Assembly: GCA_903879825.1 (NCBI GenBank)
Contig: CAIRND010000432.1
Location: forward strand, 1 to 6,663
DNA length: 6,663 bases
Source of the DNA: an uncultured Geobacteraceae bacterium
GTDB lineage: Bacteria; Desulfobacterota; Desulfuromonadia; Geobacterales; Pseudopelobacteraceae
Reading direction: 5' to 3'
In this document: piece after piece, positions 1 through 4,761 of the stretch
Numbering within the stretch: the first letter of the stretch is position 1
Layout: every line of letters begins with the position of its first letter
Notes under the pieces: generated by a model
Seen by the model: only the letters and a program-made list of their open reading frames with translations
What the model was told of the DNA's origin: nothing
Databases searched by the model: none
Made by a program: the position numbers and the translations under genes

Positions 1-46
1 AGGGCATACAGATACAAAATCAATTCTCCTAAATTCTGCAAACCTC

Positions 47-193
47 ACCACAGAGTCACAGAGATCACAGAGAAAAGCTTTTTATATCCAGCTTATTATA
101 GTTGATACAATAATACCTAGCTTTCACCTTTTGGGTGAACCCCGTTTTTAAAAAAACTCAATATTATCTCTGTGTTCTCTGTGACTCTGTGGT
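47..193. repeat. Palindromic-ended extragenic repeat (CACAGAG type)
   Basis: The arms at 47-73 and 167-193 are 27-nt inverted repeats with one mismatch (core ACCACAGAGTCACAGAG, with further CACAGAGA units). They enclose about 93 bp of AT-rich DNA with no ORF and a small internal hairpin (TTCACC at 123-128, GGTGAA at 134-139). Short CACAGAG tandem units at both ends of a non-coding element are typical of dispersed extragenic repeats in several Gram-negative lineages. It could be a MITE-like non-autonomous element or a folded RNA. I see no clear target-site duplication. Confidence 0.75.
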
Positions 194-275
194 TGAACTG
201 CCGTTTTTGATATGGTTAAATTACTTTTTCAGGTAATTTTCTGCGGAGCGGAACGAGGGGGAGGTAGTTGATTAG

Positions 276-336
276 TTGTCATTCAAACAAAACTATTCAT
301 TTACAATGCGAATCATGCGCAGTAGTCTATGCGCAT
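276..336 (+). promoter_or_regulatory. Candidate promoter and operator of the first ccdAB module
   Basis: A TTGTCA (276-281) and a TACAAT (302-307) lie upstream of ccdA, but their 20-nt spacing is longer than ideal, so the promoter assignment is tentative. Three ATGCG units follow: ATGCG at 306-310, ATGCGCA at 315-321 and the perfect palindrome ATGCGCAT at 329-336. ATGCGCA and TGCGCAT (330-336) also form a 7-bp inverted repeat. The cluster ends 23 nt before the ccdA start, where the CcdA-CcdB complex is known to repress its own operon in the F-plasmid family. The same ATGCGCAT occurs before the second ccd module at 3901-3908. Confidence 0.45.
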
Positions 337-359
337 AAAATGTACATAAGGGGTACTGT

Positions 360-611
360 ATGCCATCCGCAGCGTTGCAACAACCAACCTCACAGAAAAA
401 ATCTACCAACTTGAGCATTAACAGTGACCTGTTACGTCGTGCCCGTGCCCATAAAATCAACCTTTCCCGGACACTTGAAGAACGGCTCACGGAAATTTTA
501 CTGAACGAAGAGCGTGAAGCCTGGCGAACAGAAAATGCCGCCGCTATTGAAGAATACAATGCCAGAATTGAGCAAAATGGCGTATTCAGCGACGGTCTGA
601 GGCGTTTCTGA
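360..611 (+). CDS. ccdA: CcdA-family antitoxin (module 1)
   Basis: An 83-residue antitoxin of the CcdAB gyrase-poison module. Its expected jobs are to neutralise CcdB by direct binding and, through its N-terminal ribbon-helix-helix fold, to repress the operon. The DNA-binding part is roughly residues 15-50 (KSTNLSINSDLLRRARAHKI onward, then the INLSRTLEE helix). The C-terminal CcdB-binding tail follows the family pattern ERxAWRTENxxAIEEYNxxIExNGxFSDxxRRF, close in layout to F-plasmid CcdA. It is a little longer than the 72-residue F protein because of an N-terminal extension. A good ribosome site, AAGGGG (348-353), sits 6 nt before the ATG. Its TGA overlaps the ccdB ATG by one base, so the two are translationally coupled. 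Confidence 0.9.
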   Translation: MPSAALQQPTSQKKSTNLSINSDLLRRARAHKINLSRTLEERLTEILLNEEREAWRTENAAAIEEYNARIEQNGVFSDGLRRF

Positions 612-925
612 TGGCACAATTTGATGTGTACGATAACCCAAACCTGAAAACAAGAAAAACAACTCCGTATCTACTTGATGTACAGACCGATCTGCTTGAT
701 AACCTTGCTACCAGGGTGGTAGTTCCTCTGGTTGCTTCAGGAGCTATGGCGACGCCGGGACGGCATTTGAACCCGGCATTCAGCATCGGCGAAGAAAATG
801 TCATCATGTCCACTGCCGAAATCGCAGGGGTTTCAATCAAAAATATTGGGAAAAAGGTCTGTTCTCTCAAGCAATACCGCAATGAGATCGTCGCTGCCCT
901 TGACTTTCTGATTACAGGGATCTGA
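611..925 (+). CDS. ccdB: CcdB-family DNA gyrase toxin (module 1)
   Basis: A 104-residue homologue of CcdB, which binds the GyrA subunit and traps gyrase on cleaved DNA. Family features visible are the MAQFDVY start, the YLLDVQTDLLDNLATRVVVP block (about residues 20-39), an SIGEENVIMSTAEIAGV strand region and a C-terminal helix ending in Gly-Ile. It follows ccdA with a TGATG overlap and has its own GAGG site (599-602). The last residues are LITGI. F-plasmid CcdB ends FWGI, and its Trp99, Gly100 and Ile101 are needed for killing. Here the Trp is replaced by Thr102, so toxicity or target contact may be altered. The family assignment is secure; activity is not. Confidence 0.9.
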   Translation: MAQFDVYDNPNLKTRKTTPYLLDVQTDLLDNLATRVVVPLVASGAMATPGRHLNPAFSIGEENVIMSTAEIAGVSIKNIGKKVCSLKQYRNEIVAALDFLITGI

Positions 926-964
926 ATTTCTTATATCGCCAGGGGTAACCGATCGCCCTGTAAT
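911..964 (+). repeat. 9-bp inverted repeat across the ccdB 3' end
   Basis: ATTACAGGG (911-919, within the last ccdB codons) and CCCTGTAAT (956-964) are perfect complements separated by 36 nt. CAGGG at 940-944 could pair with the same right arm. There is no T-run, so it is not a canonical intrinsic terminator. It may be a 3'-end stem of the mRNA, or chance. Confidence 0.35.
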
Positions 965-1135
965 GTTGGTGTTGTCAATTCCTTATCAGTACCTCATGTT
1001 GACGTCCCAATTCGTATGATTATTTTCACTTACCTTAATTACGTATATACAGCATAAGATAGCGAGTATACATCCTTCAAACTAAAAATTCAGTGGTTAT
1101 ATTTAATAATATTAGTTTATATGCATTCCTATTAA

Positions 1136-1288
1136 CGATATAAAAAGCCCCTTAAAGTCTGGATTCAAAGAGAACAAAAGCGGCTGGTTGAGAGGCTTGG
1201 GGATTCAGTTTTTTGTGTGCGGTATCGGTATGATGAAATACGCGGAGGGCGGTTGAGAAAATACTTCGACCACAAAGTCAGGACCTAA
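1136..1288 (+). pseudogene. Fragment of a small conserved hypothetical protein
   Basis: This frame is open between stops and encodes KRLVERLGDSVFCVRYRYDE followed by an Arg-rich tail (IRGGRLRKYFDHKVRT). The pattern 'LGDxxxCVRYRYD' followed by basic residues recalls, from memory, a family of small conserved hypothetical proteins in proteobacterial accessory DNA whose members continue with a KTVELIV-like strand. Here that continuation is missing and a stop follows. There is no start codon or ribosome site in a sensible place. I read it as an internal remnant with an early end or frameshift. No function can be given, and the resemblance is unverified. Confidence 0.35.
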
Positions 1289-1308
1289 GCAAAATTCCAA
1301 ATAATTAA

Positions 1309-1452
1309 ATATCCCCGGAATTTTCTGGAAGTGGTGTAATTGCAACAATATCCTTTTCAGGTTCTAGTGGTTTAAGCGGGATAACTGGCATCTCCGCATC
1401 CACTGTCGATATAAATGGGGTTCCTGTTACAACATATACGGAGCTGTTCTAG
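1309..1452 (+). pseudogene. Possible fragment of a cohesin-like beta-rich secreted protein
   Basis: A 47-codon stop-to-stop frame without a start codon encodes FSGSGVIATISFSG, then SSGLSGITGISASTVDINGV and PVTTYTELF. The 'GSGxIATIxF' strand followed by Gly/Ser-rich loops and 'DINGxPV' resembles the end of cohesin-type or other Ig-like extracellular domains. The opposite strand of the same DNA is also open (1306-1452) and encodes a proline-rich sequence ending ITPLPENSGDI, so which strand was coding is uncertain. Either way no intact gene remains. Confidence 0.25.
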
Positions 1453-1647
1453 TGGCTTAGGCATTTCCGTTTGAGATGTTTGGGGTGCAATGGGTCGATG
1501 ATGTTGAGCTTTGGTGGTAGAGAATCTTATCGTTCCAACCCTCCATCGCACCGTACAGCGACCACCACCGGTCAATCGCAAAACCCCTGTCTTACTCTGC
1601 ACAATTGCGGAAACTAGGCTGGACGACTCTCAATATTTCCGTCAGTT

Positions 1648-1708
1648 GTAGGTTGGGTAGGACAGCCTCATCCCTTCGACTCCGCTCAGGGCAGGCGTGA
1701 AACCCAAC
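1648..1708 (+). repeat. Extragenic GGTTGGGT repeat, left copy, with nested palindrome
   Basis: GTAGGTTGGGTAG (1648-1660) and GAAACCCAAC (1699-1708) are the two halves of an extragenic repeat found again, inverted, at 3015-3049. Both blocks match that copy exactly (13 and 10 bp). This copy is expanded by a nested segment (1671-1696) carrying CCCTTCGACTCCGCTCAGGG, itself a recognisable dispersed extragenic motif. The outer halves can pair (GTTGGGT with ACCCAAC). Confidence 0.7.
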
Positions 1709-1729
1709 ATTGGTGGAAAGGTGTTTTCG

Positions 1730-1864
1730 ATGACTGCGTTCTTACTTGAAAACGCTTACAAATCAGACTATCGAGGCGCTTACATGCGCCTGGTGGATGG
1801 CAATTCGGAGGAAGAAAAGATGTCTATGATGAAAAAGACGATTGTACGGGAGCGAATGGAATGA
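1730..1864 (+). CDS. Short ORF coupled to the DUF1016 gene, possibly a gene remnant
   Basis: A 44-codon frame starting MTAFLLENAYKSDYRGAYMR and ending MMKKTIVRERME. Its TGA overlaps the nuclease ATG as ATGA, the usual sign of translational coupling, and the frame is open upstream to 1661 through the extragenic repeat. The sequence looks like the C-terminal end of a larger soluble protein (acidic-basic helical tail) rather than a free peptide. No ribosome site is evident before the ATG. I do not recognise the family. Given the pglZ remnant downstream, it may be the 3' end of an earlier BREX operon gene such as pglX, but nothing in the sequence proves it. Confidence 0.4.
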   Translation: MTAFLLENAYKSDYRGAYMRLVDGNSEEEKMSMMKKTIVRERME

Positions 1865-3012
1865 CCAAATCCACTATGGCAAACTTCCTGACTCTCCATT
1901 CCGCTGAACTGGCCGAATATCAAGAGTGGCTCAACGCCATCAAGCAGCGCGTGGTTTCAGCTCGACTGCGGGCAGCGTTGGCTGCCAATAGCGAGCTGAC
2001 TGCCTTCTACTACGAAATCGGCGCGCAAATCGTTGACAGGGAGTCTCGTGCCAAATGGGGGAGCGGTTTCATTGATGCATTCAGTAAAGACTTGCGGCAA
2101 ACATTTCCGGATGTCGGCGGTTTTTCATCCAAGAACCTGCGTTATTGCCGAGCTTTCTTCCGCTTCTTCTGTACTCCCTCAATTTGGCAACAAGCTGTTG
2201 CCAAATTGCCCGAAACGCCTTGGGCAGGTGTTGATGGAGAACTATCAGCCTTGCTTTCCCAAATCCCCTGGGGACACAACATACTGATTTTTACCAAGTG
2301 CCGCAGCGTAGCCGAAGCCTATTTTTACATGGGGCTAACCCTTGAGCAAGGCTTGAGCCGCGACGTGCTGGCTCTGCAACTCAAGTCCAATCTGTATGCC
2401 CGGGCGGGCAAGGCGGGAACCAACTTTTCTCGTACCTTGCCCCCACCGCAATCGGACTTGGCGCAGCAGACGCTGAAAGACCCTTACACCTTCGACTTCA
2501 TGGCTATGACCGCGCCCTACAACGAACGGGATATAGAGCGCCAGCTCACCCAGCACATCACCCAGTTTTTGTTGGAACTGGGCAAGGGCTTTGCCTTTAT
2601 CGGCCGACAGTATCATCTCGTAATTGCAGACAACGACTACTACATCGACCTGCTCTTCTATCACGTCACCCTCAAGTGCTATGTGGTGATTGAGCTCAAA
2701 AATCGCAAGTTCATCCCCGAATACGCCGGCAAGCTCAACTTCTACCTGTCGGCGGTGGACAGCCTGCTCAAACGTGATGACGACCAGCCGACGATCGGCC
2801 TGCTGCTCTGTCGCGACAAAAACAACATTGAGGTCGAGTTTGCCCTGCGCGACATGAACAAACCGATGGGAGTGAGCGAATACTCCCTGGTGGAAACCTT
2901 GCCGGATAATCTGAAAGGTTCTTTGCCGACGGTGGAGGAAATTGAAAAAGATTTACAGCGGTTGCAAGAGGAAGGGGAGAGACAGAATGAGACCATGTCG
3001 GCACCATTGTAA
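1861..3012 (+). CDS. DUF1016 (YhcG-type) PD-(D/E)XK nuclease family protein
   Basis: A 383-residue protein of the DUF1016/YhcG family, predicted nucleases that occur in defence loci, including beside restriction and BREX genes. The N-terminal helical DUF1016_N domain (about 18-165) shows YQEWLNAIKQRVVSARLRAA, FYYEIGAQIVDRE, WGSGFIDAFSKDLRQTFPDV and the QIPWGHN motif (134-140). The C-terminal nuclease domain (about 205-345) shows LKDPYTFDF, GRQYHL, DYYIDLLFYH with Asp263, VVIELK with Glu278 and Lys280, and KLNFYLSAVDSLL. The PD-(D/E)XK catalytic residues therefore appear intact, and the length is usual for the family. The start at 1861 has CGGGAG (1847-1852) 8 nt upstream and overlaps the preceding short ORF. 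It is followed by an extragenic repeat and a broken pglZ, suggesting it once belonged to a larger defence operon. The substrate is unknown. Confidence 0.88.
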   Translation: MTKSTMANFLTLHSAELAEYQEWLNAIKQRVVSARLRAALAANSELTAFYYEIGAQIVDRESRAKWGSGFIDAFSKDLRQTFPDVGGFSSKNLRYCRAFFRFFCTPSIWQQAVAKLPETPWAGVDGELSALLSQIPWGHNILIFTKCRSVAEAYFYMGLTLEQGLSRDVLALQLKSNLYARAGKAGTNFSRTLPPPQSDLAQQTLKDPYTFDFMAMTAPYNERDIERQLTQHITQFLLELGKGFAFIGRQYHLVIADNDYYIDLLFYHVTLKCYVVIELKNRKFIPEYAGKLNFYLSAVDSLLKRDDDQPTIGLLLCRDKNNIEVEFALRDMNKPMGVSEYSLVETLPDNLKGSLPTVEEIEKDLQRLQEEGERQNETMSAPL

Positions 3013-3014
3013 CC

Positions 3015-3049
3015 GTTGGGTTTCGCAAAAAGCGCTCTACCCAACCTAC
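3015..3049 (-). repeat. Extragenic GGTTGGGT repeat, right (inverted) copy
   Basis: GTTGGGTTTC (3015-3024) and CTACCCAACCTAC (3037-3049) are the exact inverse of the blocks at 1699-1708 and 1648-1660. The copy is compact, with about 12 nt between its halves (GCGCTTTTTGC-like on the - strand), and forms an imperfect hairpin. It starts 2 nt after the nuclease stop codon, so it may also act as a 3'-end stem of that mRNA. Confidence 0.7.
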
Positions 3050-3069
3050 TGTACCGATTGGATAATTAA

Positions 3070-3231
3070 ATGGATAAAATCACCCTGGCCCTCACCCGGC
3101 AGTTCGACAAACACCGCATCGTCTTCTAGTATAACGCCAAGAAGGAATTTCGCAAAGAATTTGAAGCTCTGAATCTACCGGATATCGAGAAAATCGAACT
3201 GAATAATAATGAGTTTAGTGTTAAACATCGA
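3070..3231 (+). pseudogene. pglZ: pglZ (BREX phosphatase) 5' fragment, amber-interrupted and truncated
   Basis: From the ATG the frame reads MDKITLALTRQFDKHRIVF, TAG, YNAKKEFRKEFEALNLPDIE, KIELNNNEFSVKHR. This matches, from knowledge of the family, the N-terminus of type A PglZ, the alkaline-phosphatase-superfamily protein of BREX phage-defence systems, where the conserved block is 'KHRIVFWYD'. The Trp codon (TGG) has become TAG at 3127-3129, codon 20. Homology stops after about 54 codons near 3231, where a REP-like element begins; the frame itself runs to a TAA at 3283-3285. All of the catalytic domain of this protein, normally over 800 residues long, is missing. The gene is dead twice over. 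The fragment lies directly after the DUF1016 gene, in the same orientation. Confidence 0.8.
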
Positions 3232-3234
3232 CCG

Positions 3235-3280
3235 AATTCCGGGGACAGTATATTTAATAATGAAGAAGTGACCCCGGGAG
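3235..3280. repeat. REP-like element with CCGGGG stem
   Basis: AATTCCGGGGACAGTATA (from 3235) and onward to ATTTAAT, followed by GACCCCGG, forms a stem of CCGGGG (3239-3244) with CCCCGG (3272-3277) around an AT-rich loop. AATTCCGGGGACAGTAT-type sequence is familiar as dispersed extragenic DNA, often near REP-associated (Y1) tyrosine transposases; this is from memory. It sits exactly where pglZ homology ends and 20 nt from the end of the second ccdB. A shorter related sequence is at 1304-1322 on the other strand. Confidence 0.5.
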
Positions 3281-3297
3281 TTTAAGGCGACCTTTTG

Positions 3298-3621
3298 TTA
3301 AATCCCTGAGAAAATAATATCCATGGCCGCAAGGATATCCGGGCGCATTGATGCAAGTGAGCCGACTTTCCCGCTCAGTTCTTTTGTTAGAATAGCGGTC
3401 ATGAGATGTGCCGCCAGCACGACTTCTGTGTCACCAAACATGAACGATGGGTTCGCATTTTGGACAAAATCCATATTTCGTTCCCGGGCAATTTTCGCAG
3501 ACAAGAGAGGCACAACAACCCTCGTATTACACCCGGTAAGAAGATCGTGCTGAACATCTAACAAATAGGGTGTCGCCGTGGCACCCTTGCCATTGTTCAG
3601 ATATACATCAAATTGAGCCAC
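3298..3621 (-). CDS. ccdB: CcdB-family DNA gyrase toxin (module 2, GTG start)
   Basis: A 107-residue CcdB homologue, predicted gyrase poison. It shares with module 1 the MAQFDVY start, TPYLLDVQxDLL, TRVVVPL and a Gly-Ile terminus, but the middle (residues about 42-100) is strongly diverged, so this is not a recent duplicate. The start codon is GTG at 3619-3621: the ccdA stop TAG and this GTG share one base. A strong AGGAGG (3630-3635 on the + strand as CCTCCT) lies 8 nt upstream, which fixes the start. It ends IIFSGI, so the position of F-plasmid CcdB Trp99 is Ser105, another loss of the toxin-critical Trp. The gene ends just beside a REP-like element. Confidence 0.9.
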   Translation of the reverse strand: MAQFDVYLNNGKGATATPYLLDVQHDLLTGCNTRVVVPLLSAKIARERNMDFVQNANPSFMFGDTEVVLAAHLMTAILTKELSGKVGSLASMRPDILAAMDIIFSGI

Positions 3622-3869
3622 TAGAAGAGCCTCCTGTTGTCGCTTAATAAACCAAATTCCTCTACAAACTCGTTGATATCACTAATCGCCTTGCTATTCT
3701 TCTCCTGCCATTCTTGCTCACGTTTTTTCTTCCGGTAATCTAAAAGGCAACTCTCCAACATTCCGGACAAGTTGATGTTGTCTTCCCTGGCTATCTGGAG
3801 CAAATCGGTTCGAACACTCACGTTAGTAGGTTTTCTCTTTGGCCTTGCTTCGTTATGGGCGAGTTGCAT
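3621..3869 (-). CDS. ccdA: CcdA-family antitoxin (module 2)
   Basis: An 82-residue CcdA antitoxin. The N-terminal ribbon-helix-helix region (about 13-46: KPTNVSVRTDLLQIAREDNI then NLSGMLES) gives operator binding. The C-terminal tail (about 50-82: REQEWQEKNSKAISDINEFV then EEFGLLSDNRRLF) is the CcdB-binding part and keeps the family's W..EN/KN..AI..xxxF pattern. The ATG at 3869 has an AGGA site 8 nt upstream. A second ATG 4 nt earlier is in another frame. It overlaps ccdB by one base. Promoter and ATGCGCAT operator candidates lie at 3901-3942. It is clearly a homologue of the first module's antitoxin but differs at most positions. Confidence 0.9.
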   Translation of the reverse strand: MQLAHNEARPKRKPTNVSVRTDLLQIAREDNINLSGMLESCLLDYRKKKREQEWQEKNSKAISDINEFVEEFGLLSDNRRLF

Positions 3870-3900
3870 ACATTATTTCCTCACTTTATTGTTTTGCTCA

Positions 3901-3942
3901 ATGCGCATTAAATGTTTAAAACATGCACATTGTATATGTCAA
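3901..3942 (-). promoter_or_regulatory. Candidate promoter and operator of the second ccdAB module
   Basis: On the - strand a perfect TTGACA (3942-3937) and TTTAAA (3920-3915) with a 16-nt spacer make a plausible sigma70-type promoter. The palindrome ATGCGCAT (3901-3908) lies just downstream of the -10, and a near copy (ATGCACAT on the + strand, 3923-3930) lies inside the spacer. The two are 22 bp apart, about two helical turns. This placement suits autorepression by a ribbon-helix-helix antitoxin. The ATGCGCAT core is identical to one before the first ccd module. Confidence 0.55.
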
Positions 3943-4113
3943 GCAGAAAGTCCGAGTTCTGGCTACAGTATATTCCATTATCAAGGGTCTCCATCCCCAA
4001 AACTTCCCCAATCGGTGTTGGTTGCCAGTGGTAGTGTACAGGCTGCACCGAAAAAGCAAATTCCCACCCACCCTATCCATTCTCCCGTTTGGAATGTTTT
4101 CAGTTGCTCTATG

Positions 4114-4128
4114 TAAACAAAATGTTTA
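4114..4128 (+). promoter_or_regulatory. Candidate HigA operator before higB
   Basis: TAAACA-AAA-TGTTTA is a perfect 6-3-6 palindrome ending 10 nt before the higB start codon. A possible -10 (TATGTA, 4110-4115) overlaps it. HigA-type antitoxins repress their own operon through short palindromes of this size, so this is the natural candidate. There is no strong Shine-Dalgarno between it and the ATG. Confidence 0.5.
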
Positions 4129-4138
4129 TAGTGGCGAC

Positions 4139-4420
4139 ATGATTACTTCATTTGCAAACAAAGAGACCGAAAAAATATTCAGAGGCGAACGATCACGGTT
4201 GCTGCCGCCGGATATTCAGAAGCGGGCTTTGATGCGGCTTGACCGGATAAATTCAGCGGTTACGGTGGATGATGTGATGTTTCCGCCGTCTCACCATCTG
4301 GAGCGGTTGTCAGGTAACCGGGAAGGCCAGTGGAGTATCAGAATTAACGATCAATGGCGGGTGTGCTTCGGTTTCAGCAACGGGGCGGCTCATGATGTTG
4401 AAATTGTAGATTACCATTAA
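4139..4420 (+). CDS. higB: HigB-family mRNA interferase toxin
   Basis: A 93-residue RelE-superfamily toxin of the HigB (proteic killer) type, expected to cut mRNA on the ribosome. The start is placed at 4139 because family alignment begins at MITSF and ends at 93 residues; the open frame upstream to 3923 would add 72 unrelated residues. Visible family features are ALMRLDRINSAVTVDDVMFP, HHLERLSGNREGQWSIRIND with QWRVCF, and the terminal DVEIVDYH. His53, Arg61, Arg68, Arg74 and the final Asp91-Tyr92-His93 correspond to catalytic or RNA-binding positions described for Proteus HigB, so it looks functional. Toxin-before-antitoxin order is normal for hig modules. It is divergent from ccd module 2 across a 269-bp gap. 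Confidence 0.92.
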   Translation: MITSFANKETEKIFRGERSRLLPPDIQKRALMRLDRINSAVTVDDVMFPPSHHLERLSGNREGQWSIRINDQWRVCFGFSNGAAHDVEIVDYH

Positions 4421-4430
4421 GGAGAATATT

Positions 4431-4715
4431 ATGTATCCGATACATCCGGGAGAGCACCTTAAAGAGATACTTGATGAACTTGGACTATCTCAGAATGGCT
4501 TTGCAATTCTAATCGGTGTGTCCGCTATGCGGATTTCGCATGTAGTCAATGGAAAGCGGCCTGTTACCGCTGAGTTGGCCGTGTTGTTCGGCAAGGTGTT
4601 TGGCCAGACACCGCAGTTCTGGATGAACCTTCAGGCGGGGTATGATTTGAAACTGGCGGAAAAGTCACTGGCGCAGCGGGTAAAGCAGGTTCGTCCGCTC
4701 GATCTGGCGGCGTAG
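4431..4715 (+). CDS. higA: HigA-family antitoxin, XRE helix-turn-helix
   Basis: A 94-residue antitoxin that binds HigB and represses the operon. It begins with the family's HPGEHLKEIL (5-14). A Cro/C1-type helix-turn-helix follows (about 18-58), with LSQNGFAILIGVSAMRISHV and VNGKRPVTAELA, and then the FGQTPQFWMNLQAGYDL signature (57-73) of the HigA/VapI group. The ATG is 10 nt after the higB stop. AAGGAG (4419-4424) overlaps that stop and sits 6 nt from the ATG, so the genes form one operon with coupled translation. It converges on the permease gene, with 46 bp between them and no obvious terminator hairpin. Confidence 0.93.
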   Translation: MYPIHPGEHLKEILDELGLSQNGFAILIGVSAMRISHVVNGKRPVTAELAVLFGKVFGQTPQFWMNLQAGYDLKLAEKSLAQRVKQVRPLDLAA

Positions 4716-4761
4716 GAAGGGTCATGTGAAACAGGCCAGGTAGAGTCCCCCATCTCCCTCC

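Larger units (their letters stand above)
926..1729. other. Gene-poor stretch with coding debris
   Basis: About 800 bp between ccdB and the 44-codon ORF holds no intact gene. The first 200 bp are AT-rich with no ORF or clear hairpin. Two short decayed coding fragments follow (1136-1288 and 1309-1452). From about 1453 to 1645 I find no convincing coding signal. The - strand reading frame across 1372-1602 is rich in Arg, Pro and Cys, lacks a ribosome site and looks like a shadow. GTTCTAGTGG plus pyrimidine-TTA occurs twice (1361-1374 and 1446-1459) as a direct repeat 85 bp apart. The stretch ends in a GGTTGGGT-type extragenic repeat. Confidence 0.6.

Noticed and set aside
47..193. CRISPR array made of CACAGAG repeats
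   Set aside because: There are only two arms, inverted rather than direct, with no regular spacers and no cas gene.
1372..1602. 76-codon - strand ORF beginning MQSKTGVLRL
   Set aside because: Composition is rich in Arg, Pro and Cys, there is no ribosome site, no recognisable family, and it runs through the decayed fragment and direct repeats. Treated as a chance frame.
3127..3129. Programmed amber readthrough or pyrrolysine in pglZ
   Set aside because: Homology also ends about 34 codons later and the catalytic domain is absent, so simple decay explains the stop.
2942..3172. 76-codon + strand ORF across the nuclease 3' end and repeat
   Set aside because: It crosses the nuclease gene, the extragenic repeat and pglZ in the wrong frame. 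It is a shadow.
3235..3280. Intrinsic terminator for the second ccd module
   Set aside because: The CCGGGG stem has a long AT-rich loop and no T-run following on the - strand, so it fits a REP-like element better.
360..3869. Two ccd modules as a recent inverted duplication
   Set aside because: Outside the conserved family blocks the protein sequences differ at most positions, start codons differ and the flanks are unrelated, which points to separate acquisition or old divergence.
3923..4138. 72-residue N-terminal extension of higB
   Set aside because: It would run through the ccd promoter and operator region and the higB operator, has no family similarity, and standard HigB length is met from 4139.
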